Origin: Peromyscus leucopus
Taxonomy: Eukaryota > Chordata > Mammalia > Rodentia > Cricetidae
Direction: 5' to 3'
Assembly: GCF_004664715.2 (NCBI RefSeq)
Contig: NC_051075.1
Span: 90,371,709 to 90,435,708, forward strand
DNA: 64,000 nt
In this document: positions 34,234-45,992 of the stretch, piece after piece
Layout: each line of letters begins with the position of its first letter
Numbering within the stretch: position 1 is the first letter of the stretch
Position numbers and translations under genes: made by a program
Notes under the pieces: generated by a model
What the model was told of the DNA's origin: nothing
What the model saw: only the letters and a program-made list of their open reading frames with translations
The model's database searches: none

Positions 34234-34621
34234 AAAAGGTGAAAATTCATTGTACTTGAATTAAATACAGTTGTAAAAATTGCATACCTATCGTTAACAC
34301 AAGGGGAAGGAACTGTCTTAAGCTGAAGAAGGTCAAAATTAATCAAAATGCATTTGAATAACAAGAAAGAAGAGACTTACAATCTTAGTAGCAATTATTT
34401 GCACACAGGAGGTATATCACTTCTGAGAAACTGGGATTGTATGGTAGAGAATGAGAGGAAGTTAGTGTGACTCTAGGAAGTACAGAACTTTGTTGAGTGC
34501 TTTCCTAAGGAAAGGTATTCAGAACTCAGAAAACAGATATTTTGAAAGAATCATTTAAAACATTGTTTTTCTCTGTGTCTTAGAACTCATGTAATATTGT
34601 GGTTCATTCAAAACTTTATCT

Positions 34622-34781
34622 GAGGGGTTGGAGAGATGACTCTATGGTTAAGGGAATTCTCTTGCAGAGGACTGGAGTTAGTTCCCAGAATCCCCTCCAG
34701 CACCCAGCAACTGTCTGTAACTCCAGTTCCAGGGAATCCAATGCCCTCTTTTGATCTCTGCAGGAACCACACACATGTGTC

Positions 34782-34829
<48 letters not shown>
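34622..34829 (+). mobile_element. B2 SINE ending in (CA)n
   Basis: GGGGTTGGAGAGATGACTCT, ATTCTCTTGCAGAGGACTGG, CTGTCTGTAACTCCAGTTCC, then (CA)n at 34786-34829. Confidence 0.95.
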
Positions 34830-34830
<1 letters not shown>

Positions 34831-35774
34831 AATCCCACAGCAACATCCCTCTGTTGGAATTAAGTAGATAAAATCCCAGAGTGTTCAGAATAATGATCAT
34901 AACTATGTTCAAAGAAGGAAAATGAACTCCTATGCAAATTACAAGAGAGTATACCCAGACAGCTAAATGAAAAAAGGAAATTGATCCAAGATGTGAAAGA
35001 GGAATTAGAGATACACACATGTTGAAGAAAAACCAAACTGAACAATCACCAATGACTATTTATTACATATGACATCAGCATGAAATGGCAGTAGTTGGTG
35101 AGTGAGGAAACTTTGAAGCTAAATTGAAGTAAGACGTTGACCATGGCTGAAACTAGATGAACTGGAAATGTATTGAAGATGGGGATTGAAGCGTTTATCT
35201 AATTAATCTTTATCAATAAAAACTTGGGAGTCAGATATTGGGGTACAAAGCTCAGTGATCAGAGAAGTGGCAGAGAAATGACCAGAAACCTTCTCTCTCT
35301 TGTTCCTCCATCCAAAAGGGCCGAGAACCTAAGGCCTGCCCTACTACTTCCTGTGTCTCTCCATCTGTCCTTAGTCCTCCAACATCTCTATGGTTAATTT
35401 TGGTCAGCTTGTAGCTAGCTCTGCCCTCTGATTCGAAGCAAATTTTATTGGCAGTCTCCCGAGCATCAGAATGCAATCAAAATATCACACAACAGGGGAT
35501 AACATAGCCAAAAAGAATGTAGAAAATTAGAAATGAGGATGATTCCAAAAACATGGTCAAGCAGCACTTTAACATGACAAATTCTCAGGTACCAGAGCTG
35601 GGGTACATTGAGGATCTGGTACGGTATCAGAACTGGACAAGAAGCTTTAAGAGGGAGTAATGCCACAAGGAGCTTAGTTAGCATCCCCTAAATCCTCCAG
35701 AAGTCTGCATTATTTCTAGAAAAGTCCAAACTCAGTACATAAAATCTCATCTGAGGTTTTCTTAAAAATACCTG

Positions 35775-35895
35775 TGATCGGAGAGGAGAGATGGCTCCGC
35801 AGTTTAGAACACTGACTGATGTTCCAGAGGAACCGGTTCAATTCCCAGGCCGTCCAGTGTCTGGTCACACCAGGATTAAAAATATATATATATGA
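35775..35895 (+). mobile_element. Truncated B2/ID-type SINE
   Basis: GGAGAGGAGAGATGGCTCCG, TGATGTTCCAGAGGAACCGG, TTCAATTCCCAGGCCGTCC, then a short TATATA end. Only the tRNA-like part is present. Confidence 0.85.
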
Positions 35896-35897
35896 TC

Positions 35898-36120
35898 TTG
35901 GGCTGAAGAGATGGCTCTGTGGTTAAGAGCACTTGCTACTCTTGCAGAGGACCTGGGTTTGGTTCCCATCCCCTACATGGCAGCTCATAACCATCTGTAA
36001 ATGCCAGTTTCAGGGGATCTGGCATCTTCTCCCGGTCTCAGTGAACACTTCATGCATGTGGTGCATACAAATGCATGCAGGCACACACATGGATACATAA
36101 AAACAATGTGTTTGAAAACA
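35898..36120 (+). mobile_element. B2 SINE
   Basis: GGGCTGAAGAGATGGCTCTG, TGGTTAAGAGCACTTGCTAC, GACCTGGGTTTGGTTCCCAT, ATGGCAGCTCATAACCATCT, then a CA/TG-rich end. Confidence 0.95.
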
Positions 36121-36351
36121 CAAGCCATCTCTAGCACATAATCTACTGATGAGTGTGGCATAGAGACATGTCAAAGACCAGCTGAAGGTTGAATGTCCCT
36201 GTGGAGGATTCAACTGTCTTTTGGAGAGGTTAGCATCAAGCCAAGACGCTGCATCTGGAAGAGAAAATGTTACAAGTGATCAACTGTTTTATTTAGGCAA
36301 ATGTGAACAGACCACACACATGCATGTACATACGTATGCACATATGTATAA

Positions 36352-36356
<5 letters not shown>

Positions 36357-36409
<53 letters not shown>
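36357..36409. repeat. (GA)n microsatellite
   Basis: An uninterrupted AG dinucleotide run of about 50 bp. Confidence 0.98.
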
Positions 36410-36411
<2 letters not shown>

Positions 36412-36849
36412 GCACATATGTACTTGAGTAGCTTTTATTCCAAAAGCAGGGGTAGATCTTGTCCAGTATTCTAGGGGCATTCAGTAGAAGGGTGGTGTGG
36501 GAATTGGAAGACTGTTTTCTTGTTTTGTTTTCCATGTGTTACAATAAGCATAAATGGCTTTAGTAATTGGAAGATTGCCAAGTAAAAGTCAAAAAGGGGA
36601 AAACAGCTTAGTAAAGGTTACTCACAGGTGTGAAAATAAGAGATAAAGGAGGACAACAGATCAGTAGACAATCTTTTAGTGATAATTTGGGAAACTAATA
36701 TTAGATTATAAAATTGTTAGGGGACCCCTGAATTTTCTAGCTACTATACAGAGAAGTATTATTCTAGAGGTATGTTCAAAGTATTACTGTGAATTGGGAC
36801 CAGTGGTTAAAGTTGTCATGAGATATCTTTCTGCTTGTACCTTGTAGTA

Positions 36850-37050
36850 TTAAGTTGACTTTTATTATTATATCCATTCATTTAATTTTTGTGTGTATGT
36901 GTAGTTATGTGAGTGTGATGCCTGTGGAGGTCGGAGGACAGTTTGCAGGAGTGGGTTCTCTCCTGCCACCATGTAGATCTTGGGTATTGAACTTGGGTCA
37001 TCAGGCTTGGCAGCAAGCATCTACACCCACTGAGCCAAATCATCAACCAA
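36850..37050 (-). mobile_element. B3-type SINE, reverse orientation
   Basis: ATGCCTGTGGAGGTCGGAGG, TCTTGGGTATTGAACTTGGG, TCATCAGGCTTGGCAGCAAG, ACACCCACTGAGCCAAATCA. The tail lies to the left (TTATTATTATA). Confidence 0.92.
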
Positions 37051-37099
37051 ATCACCTCTTTGCATTTAGCACACTGGATTGTTGGATTTGGGGTTCCTA

Positions 37100-37800
37100 G
37101 TTAGAGGGTTTTAATTGGTTTGTTCTTCAGAATCTCCAGTTTACTATTCATTACCTTCTGGCTACAGGGCTTACGCTAAGGTTTCCTTGTACCTCACAAC
37201 TTGCTTTTCTGCTATGTCTTGTAAGAACTCTCTGTCCATAGCTTTTAGCAGTTGATGATGAGGTCGATAATGGTGTGTCTTGGAGTGGGCTTCCTAGATG
37301 TCATCTGACTGCTCTAGCTTTTTGCCTCTTGATTGTGTTTTCTCCCTAGACTGGGGACACATCTACCATTTCTTCTAGGATTGTATTTCTGTCTCTCTGT
37401 GTCTCCTCCTGGCGTGCTTAATGGTGTGTCTTAGACTGTCTTCCCTCATCTCCATTCCCTTATCTTTATTGCACATGCTGAATTTCTTCTGGTGACCCTT
37501 CCTCAGGATCACCGATCCTTCCTTCTGACTGATTGAATCTTCTGTTGAACCCTCGTATTGATTGGTTTTTCAGTTCACTTTAATCATCTCCACCTCTCCA
37601 ATTTCTGTTCGGTACATTTCATTCTTGCCCTTTGTTAAACTTCTCTTTGTTCTTGTTTTTCTCCTGGCTCCGATGAGCATTTTTCCTACCATTACTTTGA
37701 AATCCCTGTTGAGTAGTGTTCTCTCCAATTCATCTGGCAGAGACTTTAGTAGCTATCAGGGTTGTTGTGGTTTTTTGTTTGTTTTTTTCCTTTCCTTTTT
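37100..37800 (-). mobile_element. Probable ancient L1/HAL1-like fragment, reverse orientation
   Basis: TTTCTTCTAGGATTGTATTT, ATTACTTTGAAATCCCTGTT and TCCAATTCATCTGGCAGAG resemble the antisense ORF1 and 5' region of old mammalian L1. Weak by eye. The alternative is unclassified single-copy sequence. Confidence 0.45.
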
Positions 37801-38416
37801 GTAGCCAATCTTCTGTCTCAGCTTTTAGTGTCATATTGAAAATTAGGGCATACTACATCCTGTTAGTATCCTATGACTCCCAAGATACATCTGAAAAGAT
37901 TGGGTGTTCTTCTTAGAGTAGATTGGGGTGTTCTTCTTGATGTAAACCTGGGCACAGGTCCTTCCACCCCAACACACTCTCTCCATACCAGACTCAGCCT
38001 GTGTGTTCTCATTCTGAGGACACAGCTTCTGTGTGGCGGCCATTATGTATCTGCCTCTGTTTTCTGAGGCCTAGGATCACTTGAGGATACAAAGCCCCAC
38101 TGCCTCCTTAACACGGGTCTTTAAAGAGACAGTCCCTTGTGTGGGAGCATTAGAATGTAGGTGCCAGGTGTATAAACGAGCTCCTTCTAAAGAAAATGAG
38201 CAGACAGGCCTGGATTTTCCTCTGCATGGGTCAGAGGAGTGGAGGAGAGGCTCGTCATACCTGGCAACCATCTACAGCCACAACGTGTAGAAGCCGAGCC
38301 CAGACTCACCCAGATCGCATTCACAACATACGAGATAGAGCAGGCCTTTTGAAAAGTCTGCCTAGATTTTGGACATGGTTGTTGCTCAGTTTTCTTTTCC
38401 AGAGGTCATGAAAGTA

Positions 38417-38426
38417 TTTGTGTGCC

Positions 38427-38504
<78 letters not shown>

Positions 38505-38560
38505 CTCTATCTTTCTCATCTCTGTGTCTCTGTCTGTCTCTCTCTGAGTAAGGTGTGTGT

Positions 38561-38595
<35 letters not shown>
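38417..38595. repeat. Compound (CTGT)n-(CT)n-(GT)n microsatellite
   Basis: CTGT repeats at 38427-38463, CT repeats to about 38494, a TCTCTGTCTGTC-type bridge, then GT repeats at 38553-38595. Confidence 0.97.
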
Positions 38596-38597
<2 letters not shown>

Positions 38598-38795
38598 TTT
38601 TTCATAAACAAAGCTTTACATAGCCTAGGCTGCCCTCAAACTCACTACTGAGTTGAGGATGATTTGAATTTCTGATCCTGTTGCCTCAACCTCCCAAGTG
38701 CTGGGATTACAAGTGTGTTCTACCACTCCGGGGATGGAAGCCGGGGCTTCATGTTCTACCCGATGACCCGAGCCCAGGCCTGCCTGAGACTGAGG
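38596..38795 (-). mobile_element. B4/B1-type SINE, reverse orientation
   Basis: ACATAGCCTAGGCTGCCCTC, AAACTCACTACTGAGTTGAG, CCTCAACCTCCCAAGTGCTG, GGATTACAAGTGTGTTCTAC, then an ID-like remainder to about 38790. Confidence 0.85.
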
Positions 38796-39668
38796 CAGCT
38801 ACTATAAGGTGTCCTGCCCAGATGTTTTGTTTTGTTGTTATTGTTTTTGGTTTTCAGGACAGAGTTTCTTACTCAAACCTATCTATCCTATTAATGCTAA
38901 ACTAAAGGAGAAAGAAAAAAATGAACTTATTATGCAAAGAAATTATAAATTTTAAAAAGGCATTAAAAATAAGCTAAAAATCCTCAAATTGTGTTTGTAT
39001 TTAGTTTGTCAGTCACAAAATATGAACTAAATGAGCTTTTTTTTCTTCACCTTATCTTTATAGTCTAGCAGATAATTCTACTTCCTTCATGAGTAAGGAG
39101 GAAGTGACGACAAACCCAGAACACTAAGGGGAAATAGTTTATTTTAAATCTACCCAAACCAGAATTTCTTTCTTTTTGTTTTTTGATGTCATAAATAATT
39201 GATAAAAATTGATTTTTTTTTTCTAAAAAGGTGTCTCAACTCCAGGTTATTTTTAAATAAGTAATGACAAGTGTACGGGAAATGACAAGAAGTAAATTCT
39301 GTAAAGATTTGAGTCTTTTAATAAAAATATTTTAAGCAATGGTTTTGTAGTTAAAAAAGTTATAAACATCTGAGAAATGCAAGCAATTGATTGCTTTTGA
39401 GTAGCTTATATAACCTATGTGTGAAAGCCAAAATTACTTTTCTATTTTATTGACAAATCTTAGCAAAAATGGAAGGCATAAGCAAGGACTTTCGTTGCAG
39501 AAAATTGGGTGTTTTCAATTTGACAATGATTTTCCCTTGTAGAAGCTATAAACCAAAATATGTATAGACCAAGACCTCCTACAGGCTGACTGAAGACCCA
39601 TTCCATTCTCAGCAGGACAGATAGAGAAATGCATGGAGGAGACTATGGCAAAAAAAAAATGACCTCCA

Positions 39669-39895
39669 CATTTTATTTAAAAATTATTTATATTTATGTG
39701 CATGAGTGTTTTGCTTACATGTATGTATGTGCAGTATATGCATGCAATTCCCATGGAGGCCAGAAGAAGGCATCATATCCCTTTGAGCTGGAGTTACAGG
39801 CAGTTTGTACACTGCCATGTGGGTGCTGGGAACCTTTCAGATCCTCTGGAAGAGCAGCCACTGTTCTTAATGACTGGACCATGTCATTGGCCTTC
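39669..39895 (-). mobile_element. B2/B3-type SINE, reverse orientation
   Basis: GTGTTTTGCTTACATGTATG, CCCATGGAGGCCAGAAGAAG, GAGCTGGAGTTACAGGCAGT, GGAAGAGCAGCCACTGTTCT. The tail lies at 39669-39700. Confidence 0.93.
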
Positions 39896-40974
39896 CCTTT
39901 GCATATTTTTACCAGTCCAATTTTTTTCCTCCATACTGCCATGTATGGGTCTGTGCAAAAGAGGTAGTGGGAGCAATAAGCTGCCATTTCCTTTTAAGAA
40001 TGTTAATTCTGGAAGGAAAAGAGTGAGAGGTCAAGTTATAGAGTGGAAAGATCCAGTACCCAGAGTACATCCTGTCCCCACCATGCCTCACCACACCTAC
40101 CACAGTCTTTGTGTGCCCACCCACGCTTGCTCCGCCACAGTGCCATGCACATGCCCATCTGCCTCTACATCTTCATTCTCCCATAGTCTCCTTTCCAGGC
40201 TGGAACCTGAATGGAAATAAAAAGGAAAGGGAAGGACATGACTGCTTCTAGGTATGAGAAGCAGAAAGTATATTAGGGATACGTGAGAGAACATGGCGGA
40301 GACAGGGACATCTGGGAGAGTCCAGAATGGACATGACCAGACTGAGATGTCCCAGGTTCAAAGCCTAACAGAACCAAAGTGATGTTTTACATGCGTAGAT
40401 TAGATGCAAGACACCCAGGGCTAGTCATGGCACAAGAGAAAGGTCTTTATTGGGGACAGGGGTCGGGGGCGGGGTTCAGACCTGGTCCTGGGGCCTCTCT
40501 GAATTCAACTCAGTATCCCCTCACTCTGTGTCAGTCCCAGGGGCTGCCCTCAGCTTGCTGAACTTCTTTGTCTGCTTTCAGGTCTGTCACTTCCTCTGTC
40601 CTCTTCCTCAAACACTTTCTGGGAAATGACAGCACAGATTGCATTCTGACCATTGTCCTCTGCTGTGCCTTCTTCTCCTTAGAAACCATCCCCGAACACT
40701 CCACTCTGGCCTCATCCCTCTCTCACCCCCGCCCTTTCCAGCCTTCCACGGGACATTGAGTAGTGTCTGTCTCTCATCACTGTTTTGTAAGCTACTGGGA
40801 GTTGAGATACTGTTTACATCTGTGCTGTGTTCTCTCCGTGTGGCATAGTACCTGGTTCATAGTAAGTAATAAATGTGTGTTGCACACATGTATGGAATCT
40901 ACACTTCAGTTCCCCATTCTGACTCTTATGAAAACACTCTGTCTGTTGTTAGGGTTCTGATGCAAAGAACTTCA

Positions 40975-41178
40975 TATTGGGTTGGTGAGATATCTTAGCA
41001 CCTAAAGGTACATGCTAGGCAACCCGAGTTCAATCCCAGGAACCCACATAAAAGTAGGGGGAGAGAACTGACCCTACAAAGAGGTCCTCTGACCTCCTAA
41101 GTCCACAAGGTCTATGCACCACCCCCATGAAATATACACATAGAATAATAATTATTATAATAAAATATTTTTAAAGGA
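40975..41178 (+). mobile_element. B3-type SINE
   Basis: GGGTTGGTGAGATATCTTAG, CAACCCGAGTTCAATCCCAG, GAACCCACATAAAAGTAGGG, CTCTGACCTCCTAAGTCCAC, then an A/T-rich AATAATAATTATTATAATAA tail. Confidence 0.9.
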
Positions 41179-41504
41179 AAAAAATACAAGCTAAGAAGAG
41201 TCTATGTCTGTTTCTTTTTGAATGCCTTCCCTTATTCCAAGGTTGCTCAGTTCATGGCAGTAGCTTCTTGGGTGCCTGGATTTTACCATCGTGTTTCAGA
41301 CTGATGCTTACCTCTGTTTTGAACGCTACTTCATCCCCAACATGCTTATTCTACTCCGGACTGTCCATCTCAGCCCAGATGATAAGGGCCTCCACTTCTG
41401 CTGTCCCTGGTGTGCTGGGGGCTTGGACCCAGCCTTCTCCAAGGTTTCTAGCTGTGAGCCTTCTAGCCCAACTTTGTGGCCTGAAGATCCAGATCAGAAT
41501 TCTT

Positions 41505-41870
41505 TTTTTATATATTAAGAAATGTTTTATTCATCTTACATACCAACCACAGATACACTCTCTTCCCTCCTCTCGTGCCCCCACAGCCTTCCCCTCCCCA
41601 AACCACCCCCATTCCATCCTCCAACAAGGTAAGGCCTCCCATGGGGAGTCAGGAGAGCCTGGTACATTCAGTTGAGGCAGGTTCAGTGGAGATATCAGAG
41701 GACCTGTCAAGGAGGCAAATACGCCCACACCATGTACAGTTTTGTAAACCCAGGAAGCCTGGCTGTCTTTCTGAGCATTTGCTGAGGAAGCCACTGGGAT
41801 CCTGAGCAGGTTGCCTGCTCCTCCTGAGCTCCCAGTATTCATCTCAATGGCCACAGAGCAAGGCATATTC
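41505..41870 (-). mobile_element. Rodent L1 3' end, reverse orientation
   Basis: Starts in poly-T, then TTTTATTCATCTTACATACC, AACCACAGATACACTCTCTT, a C-rich tract, AAGGTAAGGCCTCCCATGGG, GAGTCAGGAGAGCCTGGTAC, TTCAGTTGAGGCAGGTTC. Standard antisense L1 3' sequence. The spurious open frames here belong to it. No target-site duplication found. Confidence 0.88.
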
Positions 41871-42235
41871 AGGTTTTTTTTTCCCTTAGCTTCATTTTCT
41901 TTGTAATTTTTTTTTTTTTTTATAATTGGATTGTCAGAAATATGTCACAGTCAGCGGTTATTGAGAAACTTGACAAATGTGATCTGCTGTTCTGGCTAAG
42001 CTTTTCTTGTTTGTTTTCATTTATGGAAGATTCACCTGACTCCAGGCTCCTTTTTCTTAGCATGTTATGTACAGTTTTCTTTTCTTTTGTTCCTCCTAGG
42101 TTCTGCCTAGCTAATACCATCCCTCCCTTTGGCAACCAGAATGTTAAGTGCTACCTCACCTTCAGAGATGCACCCATGTCGTTAGATCTTTATCAGGCTT
42201 CTCTGAAATGGCTTGAGATTTTCTCACAGTATGAA

Positions 42236-42293
42236 TGAGAACCCATAACCTCTACCTATATATACTTACTAAAGAGTTACAGTAGCATAGGTA

Positions 42294-42345
<52 letters not shown>

Positions 42346-42563
42346 CTTATCACAGTCTGGTACTCATTTATTTTAGAACCAAAGTTTCTGAGTAATAAGC
42401 CTGTTCCCTTGTGAGAATCCATAATCTCTACCTATATATACTTACTAAAGAGTTACAGTAGCATAGGGGTGTGTGTGTGTGTGTGTGTTTGTCTTTACCA
42501 CAATCTGGTACTCATTTATTTTAGAACCAAAGTCTCTGGGTAATAAGCCTGTTCCCTTGTGAG
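42236..42563. repeat. Two-copy tandem duplication containing (GT)n
   Basis: Unit 1 is 42236-42411 and unit 2 is 42412-42563. Both run TGAGAAxCCATAAxCTCTACC, TATACTTACTAAAGAGTTAC, (GT)n, then TGGTACTCATTTATTTTAGA and TAATAAGCCTGTTCCCTTGT. The units differ at a handful of bases and in GT length (about 49 against 24 bp). Confidence 0.97.
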
Positions 42564-42819
42564 CACCTGACACCCAGCAAAGCTTCACAGGCCTTGATCC
42601 AAAGCCCTGCTTCTTATTTGATCTTCCCTCCAGCCCTTCATCACCACCTATGGGGAATGGAAAATGGTGCCAATCACCAGGGAAGAGGTTTTAAGACTGT
42701 ATAGGAAAACATAATGTATGCTACCCATCTCTGGACAAAAGCAAAGTGCTTGTACAGTCAATGATACCACAAGAACCCTGTGGTGGTGACAGGCATTTGC
42801 CTTGTCAGGAAAACGGGTT

Positions 42820-42837
42820 GAAGAGCTGGGTACTGTG

Positions 42838-42896
<59 letters not shown>

Positions 42897-43015
42897 CCTA
42901 TAGTCCCATGAGATTAAGGCAGAAGCCTCAGGGGGTTCAGGGTTATCCTTAACTATACAGTGAATTCTAGAAAAACTTGCACTACATAGGACCCTGTATA
43001 AAAAAAAGCAGAAAA
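42820..43015 (+). mobile_element. B1-related SINE split by (CA)n
   Basis: AAGAGCTGGGTACTGTGTCA, (CA)n at 42839-42893, then CTCCTATAGTCCCATGAGAT, CAGAAGCCTCAGGGGGTTCA and an A-rich tail. The CA tract sits where the B1 ...GGTGGCACACACCTTTAATCCC... motif belongs and appears to have grown from it. Confidence 0.8.
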
Positions 43016-43968
43016 GAAAACTGATTATGTGTGTGCCAGCCCTACCATATAAACTACATATAATCATACTTCTACATTATGTGTAAAGCTTATGCATAAA
43101 CACTAACTCCCTGAAAAGATATACATTTCCAACTAAATGCTAATAAATACATTCTAGAGGAAAACAGTCAGATTTTTTTCTAAACTGCCAAGAATTTTCT
43201 CTGTATAATTTTAAGTAAGCATTTTTTATCCTGCTAGTAAAATATTCATATTTCCCACTGAAACTCAAAGATTAAATTCTGTACAAAAATTACTCTATTG
43301 CAGTTTGGAAAATCCAATTAAATGGTTTGTTTTGTAAATGTAATGAGCTAGTCCAGTCTTTGTTGCCAACATTAAAAATGTAGGAGGATTGATGGCTAAA
43401 CAAATCTAAGAGTCATTCATGTCATATGTGCTCAAGAGGATTTTATTAACATAGTCAGCGTTACACATAAATAATTGAGTGGGATTCAAGATGACTTGAA
43501 GTATATTTCTGAGTTTGATATTATAATCTCTCCCGTTGATATTTGCTAGGGCATATACTGCAGATGTGATTATGGTTCTTTGGGAAGTTTTTCCAGTACA
43601 AGGTGCAGTTATACATTATGGGGGTGGGGGGACACACTGGGGAAAAGTAAGCTTGAGTTTGGGATTCTGAAATGCAATGATGCCTAAGTCACTGAGGTCA
43701 TGGTGATTCCCTAAGATACACCAAAGAACCCCAAGTATGAACTAGGCTGCCTAGGAGGTCTAGAAGGGGTATGAGTCCATATACAAAACCTGCATATTTT
43801 TCTTACATGATTATTTTACATCCAGAATCTGTGTATCTTGATTTTTAACATGACTTTAATAAGTCTGACTGAATGTTTTTCCATGTGGTGGTGAAATCAG
43901 TCCATGAGATGTCAGAGAGAGGTAATGAGGCAAATTCCACAAAGCCATAGGACAGCCTCCATGCACAC

Positions 43969-43996
43969 ACGTGCACACACACATGCTTGCACACAC

Positions 43997-44029
<33 letters not shown>

Positions 44030-44034
44030 AGCAT
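43969..44034. repeat. Inverted (CA)n/(TG)n palindrome
   Basis: ATGCTTGCACACACACATG is followed by a (TG)n run and TGTGCAAGCAT, making a near-perfect inverted repeat at 43983-44034. It is preceded by further CACACAxG units. Confidence 0.97.
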
Positions 44035-44165
44035 TAATTTTCACAATTATAACAAAATATCTGAGTCAGGCAACATTGTAAAAATAGTAAGTTCTATTTC
44101 TCTAGCTGTTTTAGAGGCTTAGAGTCTGTTTAGCATTTACAGGTTCTAGTGAGAGCCTGCTCTGG

Positions 44166-44490
44166 TTTGTTGTTCATTGCTGTGATAAAACTGACCAAAA
44201 CCAGTTGGGGAGGGAAAGGGGATTTTTGGCTTACAAATTATAGTCCATCATCTAGGGAAGTCAAGGCAACAACCTGGAGGGAGGAACGTTGCTTACCGGC
44301 TTGCTCTCCATGGCTTTTCCCCCAACCTGCTTTCTCATACCACCCAAGACCATCTGCCAGGGGTGGGGCCTTCTATACCAATTAGCTGTCAGGAAAATGC
44401 TCACCTGCACATGCTCATAGGCCAGGCTGTGGGAGGCAATTCCTCAGTTGAAATTCCCTCTCTCCAGGTTGACAATCAAGAGCACTCCTC
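44166..44490 (+). repeat. Rodent interspersed repeat, family not assigned (group 1)
   Basis: TTCATTGCTGTGATAAAACT, GGGGATTTTTGGCTTACAAA, TAGTCCATCATCTAGGGAAG, GGCTTGCTCTCCATGGCTTT, GAAATTCCCTCTCTCCAGGT. The clearest copy of the group also seen at 5205 and 52945. Confidence 0.7.
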
Positions 44491-44884
44491 ACAGGGGGCC
44501 CATTTGTGTGCGTCGCATAGTGGCAGAAGTACATGTGTCTGTGTGTCTGTAACTCTTTCTAAAGCCTCCATTTTCCAGTTGTAGGCCTGACCCACTAATG
44601 GCCTTATCTAACTTAATTTTTTCCCCGGAATCTCCAACTCTAAATACTACAGTTGTATTAAGTTTATACCCATTTAATGCCCCACAATGGTGATTACATT
44701 TAAACACACAGAGCCCCAAGAGACAGAGTGCCCCCAAGCTACAGTAGTGTGAGTACATTTCTTAAAACTTACACCACCCTCTCCAGTTAGTAATAGAGTG
44801 GTTCTAATAACACCAGGGCCCTGGGCCTGATCTCTCTATGGATCAGCTGATTTCCATCCTTAGCCAGCTCCTGGGGTGAATGCC

Positions 44885-45035
44885 CCCAACCCTAGAACCT
44901 GGGAGAGGCAGGCAGAAAGCACAAGTGTTCAAGATCATTTTCAGCTACATGGTGAGATCAAGCCCAACCTGGGTTATATGAGACCCTGTCTCAACCCCAC
45001 ACCTGCCCCACATACACATACAATAAAGATATAGT
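44885..45035 (+). mobile_element. B1/B4-type SINE, diverged
   Basis: ACCTGGGAGAGGCAGGCAGA, AAGTGTTCAAGATCATTTTC, AGCTACATGGTGAGATCAAG, CCTGGGTTATATGAGACCCT, GTCTCAAC, then a CA-rich end. Confidence 0.8.
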
Positions 45036-45907
45036 AGTTGGAAGAGAAGTCAGGGTAATAATAATTAAGGAGTAATGGCTTTTGAAAACCTTTCCATGAC
45101 ACAATGGAGTATAATACCACATGGCCCAACTCTACAACAGACAGTATAGCACAATATAACTTTTGCTTAGTTTTTACTTGTATAAGTCAGAGTTTAGGTA
45201 ACTCTACCATGCCATGTGGCTCGGGGACCCAGCATCCTAGCATTTGGAGTTTTGCTATCTATGGGAGCTTGGAACTGTGCTCTGAATGTCTGCATTTGGC
45301 CAGCATATAAGGGGAAGTGGATGGGGAAGTTTCACAAGAGTCTCTTTATAACAAGCCTAGACTCAGCATGCTCTTCAGTCCTGAATTCATGCAGCAAGCA
45401 AGACTAGTCCATGCAGTCTGCCTTTGTGCCTGGGCCAAAAAGGACAAGGTCTGGCAACTAGTCAGATCTACCACAGGAGGTCTGTGGTGTTTACAAACAG
45501 TCATTGTGAAGAAATGAATGGATATAGATGGAATCGTGTGTTTGTCCCTGCTGCTGATGAAGAGAACATCACAGGTGGCCTCTACATACCCGTGCGCTCC
45601 ACTTTTTCCTTACACTGTCCTCAATGCCAGAGCTCCATCACGGACTAACACAACATACTGCAGGTCGCTCATTGGCTTAGCTGAGGAGCACGAGCCATGG
45701 GGAGTTGTCAGTTATGCTCTCCTTGAACTGGCACAACGTAACAACAGCTGGCGTTCTAAGTCTCCTGTTTCCAGCCACAGAGGGTAGCAAATATCAGCTG
45801 ATAACGTGTGAGAAAAACTCATCTCAAAGATACAGGAATTAGGTAGGGTTGGGGATGTCACTCGCTTGGTAGCTACGGTCTGTGTAGAAAAAGCTAAAGC
45901 TGAAGTG

Positions 45908-45992
45908 AGAGGTGTGGCTCCATAGAGTGCTGGCTAGTGTGCCTGAAGCCCCGAGTTCAGTGGCCAGCACTGCACAAACCAGGCATAGTGGC
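45908..45992 (+). mobile_element. ID/B4-type SINE, 5' part (interrupted)
   Basis: TGAGAGGTGTGGCTCCATAG, AGTGCTGGCTAGTGTGCCTG, AAGCCCCGAGTTCAGTGGCC, then CCAGGCATAGTGGC. The B1-like second half resumes at about 46353 after an inserted repeat. Confidence 0.82.

Noticed and set aside
38369..38651. Open frames of repeated Cys-Val/Leu-Ser residues (also at 244-552, 3788-3973, 34608-35020, 36221-36535, 42648-43067, 51002-51308)
   Set aside because: Translations of dinucleotide microsatellites in several frames.
39696..40220. 175-codon + strand open frame
   Set aside because: The first part is an inverted B2/B3 SINE. The rest is low-complexity Pro/His/Ser-rich translation of intron.
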